64,000 bases of DNA, from assembly GCF_013373065.1 (NCBI RefSeq), contig NZ_JABXIN010000013.1, positions 1 through 64,000 on the forward strand. The letters run 5' to 3'. Position numbers and translations under genes: made by a program. Shown piece by piece: positions 32,060 to 40,334 of the stretch. The notes under the pieces were generated by a model that had not been told where the DNA came from, searched no databases, and saw only the letters and a list, made by a program, of their open reading frames with translations. Source of the DNA: Algoriphagus sp. (GTDB taxonomy: Bacteria; Bacteroidota; Bacteroidia; Cytophagales; Cyclobacteriaceae). How positions within the stretch are numbered: the first letter of the stretch is position 1; every line of letters begins with the position of its first letter.

Positions 32060-33544
32060 ATGAATCAAAAACATGTGGTGGTGATCGGTTCTGGTTTTGC
32101 CGGACTATCGGCAGCCACCCATCTAGCAGAGGATAGTAGTTGTAAAATCACCCTTTTAGAAAAAAACAGTACCCCCGGTGGTCGAGCCCGAAAGTTCGAG
32201 CACCAGGGGTTTGTTTTTGACATGGGGCCCAGTTGGTATTGGATGCCGGATGTATTTGAAGACTATTTTGCCAAGTTTGGGAAAAAGCCTTCGGATTACT
32301 ACGATTTGGTCCGATTGGATCCTTCCTATGCGGTGGTCTACGGCAAAGACCGAATTTTAGATATTCCGGCCAATTTGGATGAATTTAAATCCATGTTGGA
32401 TCAGTTGGAACCCGGTGCTGGAAAGCAACTCGATAAATTTTTAGAACAAGCCAAATACAAATACGAGGTTGGAATTCATGATTTGGTCGAAAAGCCAAGC
32501 CGTTCCCTTTTGGAATTCGCTTCCCCTGGTTTATTGGTGGATGTGGTTCGGATGGACATATTCCAATCCATGGCGAAGCATATACGGAAATTTTTTAAGT
32601 CTGAGGAAATTATCCGCTTGATGGAATTTCCGGTTTTGTTCCTAGGAGAGACCGCTGAAAATATTCCTGCACTTTATTCCTTGATGAACTATGCTGATAT
32701 CGCTTTGGGAACTTGGTATCCCAAAAAAGGAATGCATGAGATTATCAAAGGAATGGTGGCTCTAGCAGAAGAAAAGGGTGTAGAGATCCGCTTAGATGCT
32801 GAAGTGGAGGAAATCGAAATTGAAAACGGCTTGGCAAAATGGGTTCGCCTGGTTTCAGGTGAAAAAATTGAGGCGGATGTCATCGTAGCGGGAGCAGATT
32901 ACCATCATGTGGATAAACACCTCGTCAACCCTAAATACAGCAACTATTCAGATGACTATTGGGACAAGCGTGTGATGGCCCCTTCCAGTTTGCTTTTCTA
33001 TTTGGGAATTGATAAAAAATTAAAAAATCTACGCCATCATAATTTGTTTTTTGATGAGCCACTAGGGCCACATGCTGATGCGATTTATAAAAATCCGAGA
33101 TGGCCTGAAAAACCGCTCTTTTATGCATCGGTTCCTTCAATGACTGATCCAACGGTAGCTCCCGAGGGGAAAGAAAATATGTTCCTGCTAGTTCCTTTAG
33201 CACCGGATTTGGAAGATGGTGAAGAGATGCGGGAAAAGTATTTTGACATTATCATGGATCGTTTGGAAGAGATTACGGGACAAGAAATCCGGTCTCACAT
33301 TATCTACAAACGTTCCTATGCGCATTCAGATTTCAAATCAGACTACCATGCATTCAAGGGAAATGCGTATGGACTGGCAAATACCTTGTTGCAAACGGCT
33401 ATTTTGAAGCCGTCTTTGAAAAACAAAAAGGTTAGAAATTTGTATTACACAGGCCAGTTAACCGTTCCCGGTCCCGGCGTACCACCCTCCTTGATTTCAG
33501 GAGGAGTCGTTGCTCGGGAAGTGATCAAAGAAAACAATCTGTAA
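32060..33544 (+). CDS. crtI: Phytoene desaturase CrtI
   Basis: FAD-dependent membrane-associated desaturase converting phytoene to lycopene. The N-terminal dinucleotide motif VVVIGSGFAGLSAATHLAE, the GGRARKFEHQGFVFDMGPSWY region and the C-terminal bacterial-type signature (LYYTGQLTVPGPGVPPSLISGGVVA) are complete. The 494-residue length is normal. It is the only CrtI-type gene in the window, so a separate 3',4'-desaturase (CrtD) would have to lie elsewhere. crtB follows after 15 nt. Confidence 0.96.
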   Translation: MNQKHVVVIGSGFAGLSAATHLAEDSSCKITLLEKNSTPGGRARKFEHQGFVFDMGPSWYWMPDVFEDYFAKFGKKPSDYYDLVRLDPSYAVVYGKDRILDIPANLDEFKSMLDQLEPGAGKQLDKFLEQAKYKYEVGIHDLVEKPSRSLLEFASPGLLVDVVRMDIFQSMAKHIRKFFKSEEIIRLMEFPVLFLGETAENIPALYSLMNYADIALGTWYPKKGMHEIIKGMVALAEEKGVEIRLDAEVEEIEIENGLAKWVRLVSGEKIEADVIVAGADYHHVDKHLVNPKYSNYSDDYWDKRVMAPSSLLFYLGIDKKLKNLRHHNLFFDEPLGPHADAIYKNPRWPEKPLFYASVPSMTDPTVAPEGKENMFLLVPLAPDLEDGEEMREKYFDIIMDRLEEITGQEIRSHIIYKRSYAHSDFKSDYHAFKGNAYGLANTLLQTAILKPSLKNKKVRNLYYTGQLTVPGPGVPPSLISGGVVAREVIKENNL

Positions 33545-33559
33545 ATAAATGGGTATATT

Positions 33560-34408
33560 ATGGCAATGGATGCTAAAAAACTTTTTGACCAAACTACCCT
33601 AGAGTGTAGTCGTTTGATTACACAACGCTACAGCACAAGCTTTACCCTGGGCATCAAAACCTTGGATAAAAAGTTTCATTTGCCGATTTATGCGATTTAT
33701 GGATTCGTTCGCTATGCTGACGAAATCGTAGATACCTTTCATGATCAGGATAAAGCTGGTCTTTTGGAACGATTCAAGGCTGATACCTATGAAGCGATTG
33801 AAAGGAAAATTTCCCTTAATCCTGTTTTACATGCATTTCAGCTGATTGTCAATGAATATGAAATCGGCTTAGATCTAATCGAGGCTTTCCTGCACAGCAT
33901 GGAAATGGACCTTGATTTCAAAACCTACAATGACTCCCGATACAAGGAATATATTTATGGTTCAGCCGAAGTAGTAGGCCTCATGTGTCTCAAGGTCTTT
34001 TGTGGAAACGATACAGCATATTATGAGCGATTGAAAGAACCTGCCTGTAAGCTGGGAGCCGCTTTCCAAAAGGTGAATTTTCTTCGGGATTTAAAGAGTG
34101 ATTACGAAGAACGTGGTCGCGTTTATTTCCCTGGGGTGGACTTCAAACTATTCGATAGCATTGTAAAGGAGGAAATCGAAAAAGACATCCAACAGGATTT
34201 CGATGATGCCTTGGTAGGCATCGAGGCTTTGCCTGAAGGAGCCAAATTGGGTGTAAAAGTGGCCTATCTGTATTACCAAAAATTATTTGACAAGATCAAG
34301 GGCCTTCCTGCAGAAACCATCACCCAGCGAAGAATCCGTATTCCAAACTCACAAAAACTTTCCTTATTGGTAGGAACCTATTTTGGAACCAAATTGGGAA
34401 TCAGCTGA
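33560..34408 (+). CDS. crtB: Phytoene synthase CrtB
   Basis: Squalene/phytoene synthase family enzyme joining two geranylgeranyl diphosphates into phytoene. The two Asp-rich Mg2+-diphosphate motifs are YADEIVD (about residues 54-60) and NFLRDLKSDYEERGRVYFP. SYSTSF-like RYSTSFTLG near the N-terminus is also typical. The 282-residue length is normal. ATG 33560 or 33566 could be used. Its stop overlaps the cyclase start (TGATG). No geranylgeranyl diphosphate synthase gene is in the window. Confidence 0.96.
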   Translation: MAMDAKKLFDQTTLECSRLITQRYSTSFTLGIKTLDKKFHLPIYAIYGFVRYADEIVDTFHDQDKAGLLERFKADTYEAIERKISLNPVLHAFQLIVNEYEIGLDLIEAFLHSMEMDLDFKTYNDSRYKEYIYGSAEVVGLMCLKVFCGNDTAYYERLKEPACKLGAAFQKVNFLRDLKSDYEERGRVYFPGVDFKLFDSIVKEEIEKDIQQDFDDALVGIEALPEGAKLGVKVAYLYYQKLFDKIKGLPAETITQRRIRIPNSQKLSLLVGTYFGTKLGIS

Positions 34409-35118
34409 TGGAAAAGTACCTGTATTTCGGCGTCTTACTTTTTGCCATATCCTATCCTTTGGCACAATCCTTTGAGCATCGAATTCGCTATGCTACCAAA
34501 TGGGGGCAGATGCTGCCGGGGATGGTTATTACGGCAGCCTTTTTTATCATTTGGGATGTTTGGTTTACAGATATTGGTGTATGGGAATTTAACCCAACCT
34601 ACATTTCCGGTTTGTACCTTTTGAATCTTCCGGTGGAGGAATGGCTTTTCTTCTTTGTTATTCCCTTTGCCTGTCTATTTATATATGAAGTATTGATCTA
34701 TTTTTTTCCCAAAGATCCTTTTCGGGATTGGGGCAAGCCTTTCGTCTACATTATGGTCCCTTTTCTGATAGGATTCGCGCTTTTGCATTTAGACAAATGG
34801 TATACTTCTGTCAATTTTTTGGTGGGAGGTATTGCCTTATTGACTCATTTTCTGCTATTTAACGATAAGTATTTGGGTAAATTTCTCTTTGCTTATTTTG
34901 TGCATTTGATTCCCTTCTTTCTGTGTAATGGAATTCTGACAGGAGGTTTAACCGAAGAACCGGTCGTGATTTACAACAATGCGGAGAATTTGGGAATCCG
35001 TATTTGGACCGTTCCGATTGAGGATAGTATTTATTCGATGACCCTGCTCCTGATGAATGTTAGTTTCTTTGAAGCTATTCGTGGAGCAAAAACAATTCAT
35101 TCTGTCAAAAGTTTATAG
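34408..35118 (+). CDS. crtY: Lycopene beta-cyclase, fused CrtYcd type
   Basis: The 236-residue integral membrane protein (about seven helices) carries the two active-site signatures of heterodimeric CrtYc/CrtYd cyclases in one chain. PVEEWLFFF lies in the first half (about residues 75-83) and PIEDSIYSM in the second (about 206-214). Fusion-type cyclases of this kind are known from Algoriphagus. It should close one or both ends of lycopene to beta-ionone rings. Overlap with crtB implies coupled translation; ispH starts 3 nt later. Confidence 0.93.
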   Translation: MEKYLYFGVLLFAISYPLAQSFEHRIRYATKWGQMLPGMVITAAFFIIWDVWFTDIGVWEFNPTYISGLYLLNLPVEEWLFFFVIPFACLFIYEVLIYFFPKDPFRDWGKPFVYIMVPFLIGFALLHLDKWYTSVNFLVGGIALLTHFLLFNDKYLGKFLFAYFVHLIPFFLCNGILTGGLTEEPVVIYNNAENLGIRIWTVPIEDSIYSMTLLLMNVSFFEAIRGAKTIHSVKSL

Positions 35119-35121
35119 GCT

Positions 35122-35967
35122 ATGAAAAATCTCCATGTAGAAATCGACCAACACTCAGGATTCTGTTTCGGGGTGGTCTATGCCATTGAAATGGCAGAGG
35201 AGATTTTGGATGAACAGGGATATCTCTACTGCTTGGGAGATATTGTCCACAATGATGAGGAGGTAAGTCGACTTACCCGAAAGGGCCTACGAATCATCGA
35301 CCATCAAGAACTCAAGCAACTTACCAATGAAAAGGTTTTGATTCGAGCTCATGGTGAGCCACCCTCTACCTACGAGCTATCCATACAGAATAACCTTACG
35401 TTAATTGACGCTTCCTGTCCGGTTGTTTTAAAGCTTCAGAATCGTATCAAAAATTCCTTTGATAAGGATGAGACGATCTATATCTATGGAAAACATGGAC
35501 ATGCGGAGGTTATTGGGCTTTTGGGACAGACGAATAATAAAGCTGTTGTTTTTCAGGATATTTCAGAGTTGGATATTCCTTCCCTTCCTAAAAATTTGAC
35601 GCTTTACAGTCAAACGACCAAGAGTACCGACAAATTCTATGAGATTAATCAAGTGCTTCGGGAAAATGGGATTACGGTAAATACCAATGATACCATCTGT
35701 CGTCAAGTATCCAATCGAGACAAGGAACTCCGGGAATTTGCAGATAAATACAACAAAATTGTATTCGTCAGCGGAACAAAATCCTCAAATGGGAAGGTTC
35801 TGTATAATGTCTGTAAAGAAAAAAACCCGAACACCTACTTTGTTTCCAATCCAGATCAGATTGAAGAATCTTGGTTTAATCAAAATGATTCGGTGGGCAT
35901 TTGTGGAGCTACCTCAACACCTATGTGGTTGATGGAGCAAGTTCGGGAACGTATCCTCACTTTCTAA
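35122..35967 (+). CDS. ispH: 4-hydroxy-3-methylbut-2-enyl diphosphate reductase IspH (LytB)
   Basis: Last enzyme of the MEP pathway, making IPP and DMAPP with a 4Fe-4S cluster. The three cluster cysteines are Cys15 (GFCFGV), Cys99 (DASCPVV) and Cys193 (DTICRQVSNRD). The catalytic region VSGTKSSNG and C-terminal GATSTPMWLMEQV are present. The 281-residue length fits the short form of the family. Its place inside the crt operon ties isoprenoid precursor supply to carotenoid induction. Whether another copy exists elsewhere cannot be seen. Confidence 0.95.
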   Translation: MKNLHVEIDQHSGFCFGVVYAIEMAEEILDEQGYLYCLGDIVHNDEEVSRLTRKGLRIIDHQELKQLTNEKVLIRAHGEPPSTYELSIQNNLTLIDASCPVVLKLQNRIKNSFDKDETIYIYGKHGHAEVIGLLGQTNNKAVVFQDISELDIPSLPKNLTLYSQTTKSTDKFYEINQVLRENGITVNTNDTICRQVSNRDKELREFADKYNKIVFVSGTKSSNGKVLYNVCKEKNPNTYFVSNPDQIEESWFNQNDSVGICGATSTPMWLMEQVRERILTF

Positions 35968-35981
35968 ATCGGAAGGCCTTT

Positions 35982-36698
35982 ATGGCTCAAATTCGAAAAA
36001 TTTACAAAAAAGTTGATCCGCAGGGACTCCTCATCGGTTGGGGTATAATTTTGCTGTGGGCGGCCAGTCTGATTTTTTTGTTGCAAGTTGAAATCAATTG
36101 GAAAAGCCCACTGACCTATTTGGGAATACTTATTCAAATGCATTTATACACAGGGCTTTTTATCACAGCCCATGATGCCATGCATGGAGTAGTATCGAGT
36201 AATAAGCGACTTAATCATTTGACAGGCTGGATCGCTGCCATCCTTTTTTCTTATAATTTCTATTGGAAATTATTTCCAAAGCATCATGAGCATCACCGAC
36301 ATGTGGCTACAGATCAGGATCCGGATTATCACCCTTCTGGGAATTTCTTCATTTGGTATTTCTCCTTTATTCGTCAATATGTCAATCTTTGGCAGATCTT
36401 ACTGATGGCGGTCACTTTTAATATTCTAAAGCTTTTTCTTCCCACGGAAAATCTTATCGTTTTTTGGATGCTGCCAGCGGTTCTTTCTACGCTTCAGTTG
36501 TTTTATTTTGGAACCTATCTTCCTCATCGGGGGGAAAGCGACAACATTCACCATTCCAAATCCCAGCCTAAAAACCACATGTGGGCCTTCTTGAGCTGTT
36601 ACTTTTTCGGATATCATTACGAGCATCATGATTCTCCCGGTACGCCATGGTGGAGACTTTGGCGGGTCAAGGAGCAACAAACGGCCGATTTTCGATGA
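35982..36698 (+). CDS. crtW: Beta-carotene 4-ketolase CrtW
   Basis: Membrane di-iron oxygenase of the fatty-acid-desaturase fold that introduces the 4-keto group on beta-ionone rings. The histidine clusters are ITAHDAMHG, PKHHEHHRHVATDQDPDYH, IHHSKS and YHYEHHDSPGTPWWRLW, as in bacterial CrtW. At 238 residues it is complete. ATG 35982 is chosen; an upstream extension would overlap ispH. It is the last gene of the operon; no clear terminator follows before the TonB receptor gene. Confidence 0.95.
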   Translation: MAQIRKIYKKVDPQGLLIGWGIILLWAASLIFLLQVEINWKSPLTYLGILIQMHLYTGLFITAHDAMHGVVSSNKRLNHLTGWIAAILFSYNFYWKLFPKHHEHHRHVATDQDPDYHPSGNFFIWYFSFIRQYVNLWQILLMAVTFNILKLFLPTENLIVFWMLPAVLSTLQLFYFGTYLPHRGESDNIHHSKSQPKNHMWAFLSCYFFGYHYEHHDSPGTPWWRLWRVKEQQTADFR

Positions 36699-36773
36699 TT
36701 TATGTCAAAATCTTCTGATTTTCTGAAACTATCCTAGGCGAATTTGATTTTCATAGTAATTGAAAAACCAACT

Positions 36774-39176
36774 ATGAAATCAAAACTACTTTCACTGATT
36801 CTGGTCTTTTTGTCTTTGCAGCTTTTTGGGCAGGGAATTATCCGGGGAAGGATATATAATCCCGTGAATAATGAGCCCATTGCGTATGCCAATATTTTGA
36901 TCTTGGAGACTGATTTGGGAGCAATTTCTGATGAAGATGGGAACTATGAAATCCAAGGAATTCCTCCAGGGTTGTACAACGTGCGAGCAAGCTTTGTAGG
37001 CTATAAAACATCCACCAAGTACGAGATTCAAATTACCCAAGCGAAGGCGGTTCAGCTTGATTTTGAATTATTGGAGGATGCATCTGAGCTAAATGAGGTA
37101 GTGGTAAGCTCTGAGTTTTCACGTTCAGAAGAAACGCCTCTTTCCGTAAGGCGATTGAATACCAATGAAATTGAACGTTATCCTGGAGGAAATCGTGATA
37201 TTTCGCGGGTTATTCAGGCATTGCCGGGAGTAGCAAGTACGCCTAGCTTTCGGAATGACATTTTGATTCGTGGTGGGGCTCCCAACGAGAATAAATTTTT
37301 CATTGACGAAATCGAAGTTCCAGTCATCAATCACTTCGCAACTCAAGGTTCTTCTGGAGGTCCAGTGGGGATTTTGAATGTAAATCTGATCAAAAATGTG
37401 GATGTGATTACAGGAGGATTTCCTGCTAACCGGATGAATTCATTGAGTTCGTTTTTTGAAATTCAGCTTAAAGAAGGACGCCGCGATCAAATGTTCACCC
37501 AGTTGACCTTGGGTGCTTCTGAATTGACCCTGTCTAACGAAGGGCCTATTGGTGAGAATACTACCTATTTATTGTCTGCCCGCCGTTCTTATTTGCAAGG
37601 ACTTTTCAGGCTGCTTGGTCTTCCTTTTCTACCAACATTCAATGATTTTCAGCTTAAGACAACCACCAAGCTTAATGACAAAACTGAATTGACATTCTTG
37701 GGAGTTGGTGCGATTGACAACTTTGTTCTCAATCAAGATATTCCAGATGATGAGACGGAAGAAGAACGTGAAAATAGGCTCTATTTATTGGATGTTTTAC
37801 CCATTCAGGAGCAATGGAATTATACTACGGGATTAAAGCTCAAACGCTATCGCGATAATGGCTTTTGGACTTTCGTGCTCAGTAGGAATATGCTGAATAA
37901 TCATTCCTACAAATACGCCAATAATGACGCGAGCAATGAGGATAATTTATTGTTTGATTACTTATCCCAAGAATCGGAAAATAAATTCAGGGCAGAAAAT
38001 TCCATTTTTGGGGCCGGTTACACGTTGAAGTATGGGGTCAACTACGAATATTCCCGATACTTAATTGATAATTTTGATCGGGCGACTCTTGCTGGCATTG
38101 GAGAGGTAATTGATGTACAAGCCACTTCCAATTTTAGCTCGTACGGAGCCTTTATTTCCGGAAGCCGCACCTTGGATAATGAACGCTTGTTGTTGACGGG
38201 TGGAATTCGAATGGATGGGGCAGATTTTGGATCTACAGCCCAAAACCCCCTCAATCAAATAAGCCCTCGGTTTTCTGTTTCCTATCAGTTGAAGCCAAAT
38301 TTATTTTTGACTGCCAACTCTGGGATTTATTACCAAAGACCTCCTTACACGGTTCTTGGGTATCGAGACAATGAGGGAAATTTGTTGAACCAGGAAAATG
38401 ACGTTCGTTTTATCAGGAATACACAGTTTATTGCCGGGTTTGAGTTACTGAAGCCTGAGAAAAACCGCCGCTTTACAGTGGAAGGATTCTATAAAAAATA
38501 TTCCAACTATCCCTCCTCGATCCGAAATGGAATCTCATTGGCAAACTTAGGAGCTGATTTTGGGGTAATTGGAAATGAGCCTGTGGTTTCCAATTCAGAG
38601 GGAAGAGCCTATGGTTTGGAGTTTTTAGCGCAACAGCGCTTATTCCAGGATTTTTATGGAATTGCAGCATTAACCTTAGTTCGAAGCGAATTTACCAACC
38701 CGAATACGGACGGGTTTATTCCTTCCTCCTGGGATAATCGGGTGATTGTGAGTTTGACTGCGGGAAAAAGGTTTTCCAGAAACTGGGAAATCGGAGCACG
38801 TTGGCGGTATTTAGGGGGAACACCGTATACCCCTTATGATTATGAAGAATCTTCCTTGATCAGCAATTGGGATTTGAGAAATCAAGCTGTTTTGGATTAT
38901 GATCGGATCAATGAGGAGCGCCTGCCTGCCTTTCATCAGCTGGATCTTCGCATAGACAAAAAATACTATTTCAAAAACTGGAATTTGAACTGGTATCTGG
39001 ACATTCAGAATGCCTATAATTTTGAGGCTCTACAGGCCCCATTATTGGTTCCTGTACGCGATGATGCAGGGCAAATTCTGATTGACCCAAATGATCCTTC
39101 CCGTTATCAGTTGAAAGAGATTAAGAATACAGCAGGAACGATTCTTCCAACTGTCGGGATAATCGTAGAATTTTAA
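36774..39176 (+). CDS. TonB-dependent receptor with carboxypeptidase-like N-terminal domain
   Basis: The 800-residue outer-membrane receptor has a signal peptide (ending near LFGQG). A carboxypeptidase-regulatory-like Ig domain (about residues 22-105; IIRGRIYNPVNNEPIAYANI, ISDEDGNYEI) is followed by a plug (ALPGVASTPSFRNDILIRGG) and a 22-strand-type barrel ending in VGIIVEF. No SusD-like partner is adjacent, so polysaccharide uptake of the SusCD kind is unlikely. A siderophore, cofactor or peptide substrate is possible. The 75-nt gap after crtW leaves room for its own promoter. Confidence 0.9.
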   Translation: MKSKLLSLILVFLSLQLFGQGIIRGRIYNPVNNEPIAYANILILETDLGAISDEDGNYEIQGIPPGLYNVRASFVGYKTSTKYEIQITQAKAVQLDFELLEDASELNEVVVSSEFSRSEETPLSVRRLNTNEIERYPGGNRDISRVIQALPGVASTPSFRNDILIRGGAPNENKFFIDEIEVPVINHFATQGSSGGPVGILNVNLIKNVDVITGGFPANRMNSLSSFFEIQLKEGRRDQMFTQLTLGASELTLSNEGPIGENTTYLLSARRSYLQGLFRLLGLPFLPTFNDFQLKTTTKLNDKTELTFLGVGAIDNFVLNQDIPDDETEEERENRLYLLDVLPIQEQWNYTTGLKLKRYRDNGFWTFVLSRNMLNNHSYKYANNDASNEDNLLFDYLSQESENKFRAENSIFGAGYTLKYGVNYEYSRYLIDNFDRATLAGIGEVIDVQATSNFSSYGAFISGSRTLDNERLLLTGGIRMDGADFGSTAQNPLNQISPRFSVSYQLKPNLFLTANSGIYYQRPPYTVLGYRDNEGNLLNQENDVRFIRNTQFIAGFELLKPEKNRRFTVEGFYKKYSNYPSSIRNGISLANLGADFGVIGNEPVVSNSEGRAYGLEFLAQQRLFQDFYGIAALTLVRSEFTNPNTDGFIPSSWDNRVIVSLTAGKRFSRNWEIGARWRYLGGTPYTPYDYEESSLISNWDLRNQAVLDYDRINEERLPAFHQLDLRIDKKYYFKNWNLNWYLDIQNAYNFEALQAPLLVPVRDDAGQILIDPNDPSRYQLKEIKNTAGTILPTVGIIVEF

Positions 39177-39213
39177 TAATTGCCGGAAGAATCTTTCTTA
39201 TTTGGTGGGGGCT

Positions 39214-39666
39214 TCAGGAAAGCTTATCCAACAATTGGATGATTCTTTCGGCTTTTTGATTTTCTGATTTTGCAGCGTAGATAAAGGCTAGCCAGTCAGA
39301 TTTTTCCTTTATCTCTAAGGCAAAAAACGTTTCTAACTTCCCAGGATAGTCTTTTAGACATTCGATTAATTCTGCTGGAGCCTTTGTAGGATCTTTGGGA
39401 ATTACCAGAAGTAAATGGATGGGATCTCCTGCCTCTTTGCCAATGGCTTTTCGGATAGGTTTGGAAATAGGAAGAAAAACCTGTCCATCACCTTTGGGCA
39501 TTAGATGCTTTTTTTCAAAGGGAAACTCATCGATTTTTCCGGAGACCATGTGCATTCCAAAGTAATAGCCTTTCTTTTCAAACGAAAGGGGTATTTGGGC
39601 ATAGGTCCAACCTCCTATTCCTAAGAATTTTTCCAGGTAAATCGTTCCTTCAAAAATTTTTTTCAT
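39214..39666 (-). CDS. DUF1905 / YdeI-type protein
   Basis: The 150-residue protein begins with a DUF1905 beta-barrel-like domain (about residues 1-80; KIFEGTIYLEK, GGWTYAQIPL, HLMPKGDGQVFLPISKPIRKAIG). It ends in a helical bacteriocin-protection YdeI/OmpD-associated module (about 95-150; PAELIECLKDYP, IYAAKSENQKAERIIQLLDKL). Function is unknown. ATG 39666 is used; the reading frame extends upstream only from a TTG through a terminator hairpin. Confidence 0.75.
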   Translation of the reverse strand: MKKIFEGTIYLEKFLGIGGWTYAQIPLSFEKKGYYFGMHMVSGKIDEFPFEKKHLMPKGDGQVFLPISKPIRKAIGKEAGDPIHLLLVIPKDPTKAPAELIECLKDYPGKLETFFALEIKEKSDWLAFIYAAKSENQKAERIIQLLDKLS

Positions 39667-39694
39667 AAAAAAAGCAGGACAAAATTGCCCTGCT
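39665..39694 (-). terminator. Terminator after the outer-membrane beta-barrel gene
   Basis: On the minus strand AGCAGG pairs with CCTGCT across a 10-nt loop and is followed by T7. It lies 17 nt after the stop at 39711 and runs directly into the start of the DUF1905 gene, so that gene's transcription must begin at or through this hairpin. Confidence 0.7.
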
Positions 39695-39710
39695 ATCAAA
39701 TTTTTAAATC

Positions 39711-40166
39711 TTAATCATTCGGTCCAAATCGCCATCTGACGTTAAATCCAAATCCATCTCCCACGAATCGGGTATTTTCTACGATAACGAATACCGGTCT
39801 GTAATCTGCACCGATGGTGATGGGCACATCCGCAAATGCATATTCAATCCCGATTTCACCTGCTGCTCCTAAGGTAAATGGATCACCAAGAAACAAAGAA
39901 GGACCAAAACCAGCATACCAATTAAAATCGCTGCTGCCCACAGGTTTGAAAATCGGATTCCACAATGCATCGATCCCTACACCTCCACCGCCGAAGCTGA
40001 CGTCAGCATGGATTCTGGAAAATTCTCCTAAAGCAAATACTCCGTCAACAGCAACATTATTTCCTGAGAAATTTCCGAATCGGATACCTACTTCCTGAGA
40101 GTAGGCTTCTACACTGACAAAAAGAGTCAGAAAAAAGAAGATTGAAAGTAATTGTAGTTTTTTCAT
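39711..40166 (-). CDS. Small outer-membrane beta-barrel protein
   Basis: The 151-residue product has a signal peptide (cleavage near AYSQ) and alternating amphipathic strands rich in Gly and aromatic residues (GIRFGNFSGNNVAVDGVF, WYAGFGPSLFLGD, ITIGADYRPVF). It ends in FNVRWRFGPND. This is the pattern of small 8-stranded OmpX/OmpA-like barrels. No specific ligand or role is evident. Confidence 0.72.
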   Translation of the reverse strand: MKKLQLLSIFFFLTLFVSVEAYSQEVGIRFGNFSGNNVAVDGVFALGEFSRIHADVSFGGGGVGIDALWNPIFKPVGSSDFNWYAGFGPSLFLGDPFTLGAAGEIGIEYAFADVPITIGADYRPVFVIVENTRFVGDGFGFNVRWRFGPND

Positions 40167-40220
40167 ATAAAATTAGAGTTAGATGGTTCTCATTTCGACC
40201 AGTATTAGCTGCCAAAATCG

Positions 40221-40245
40221 CACCAATTTTTGATTTTTATTGGTG
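40221..40245 (-). terminator. Weak hairpin downstream of the decarboxylase start side
   Basis: CACCAAT pairs perfectly with ATTGGTG across 11 nt in the 168-nt gap between the decarboxylase and the beta-barrel gene. On the minus strand the tail is only CGATTTTGG, so termination is uncertain; the hairpin could be regulatory. Confidence 0.3.
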
Positions 40246-40334
40246 AGGAGGATCAGATAGTACCTATTAAATTAATCCAAGTCCTACTTTAAGGCTTTAG
40301 ATAAAGGTAAAAATTATTGACATAGATGTTGCTT

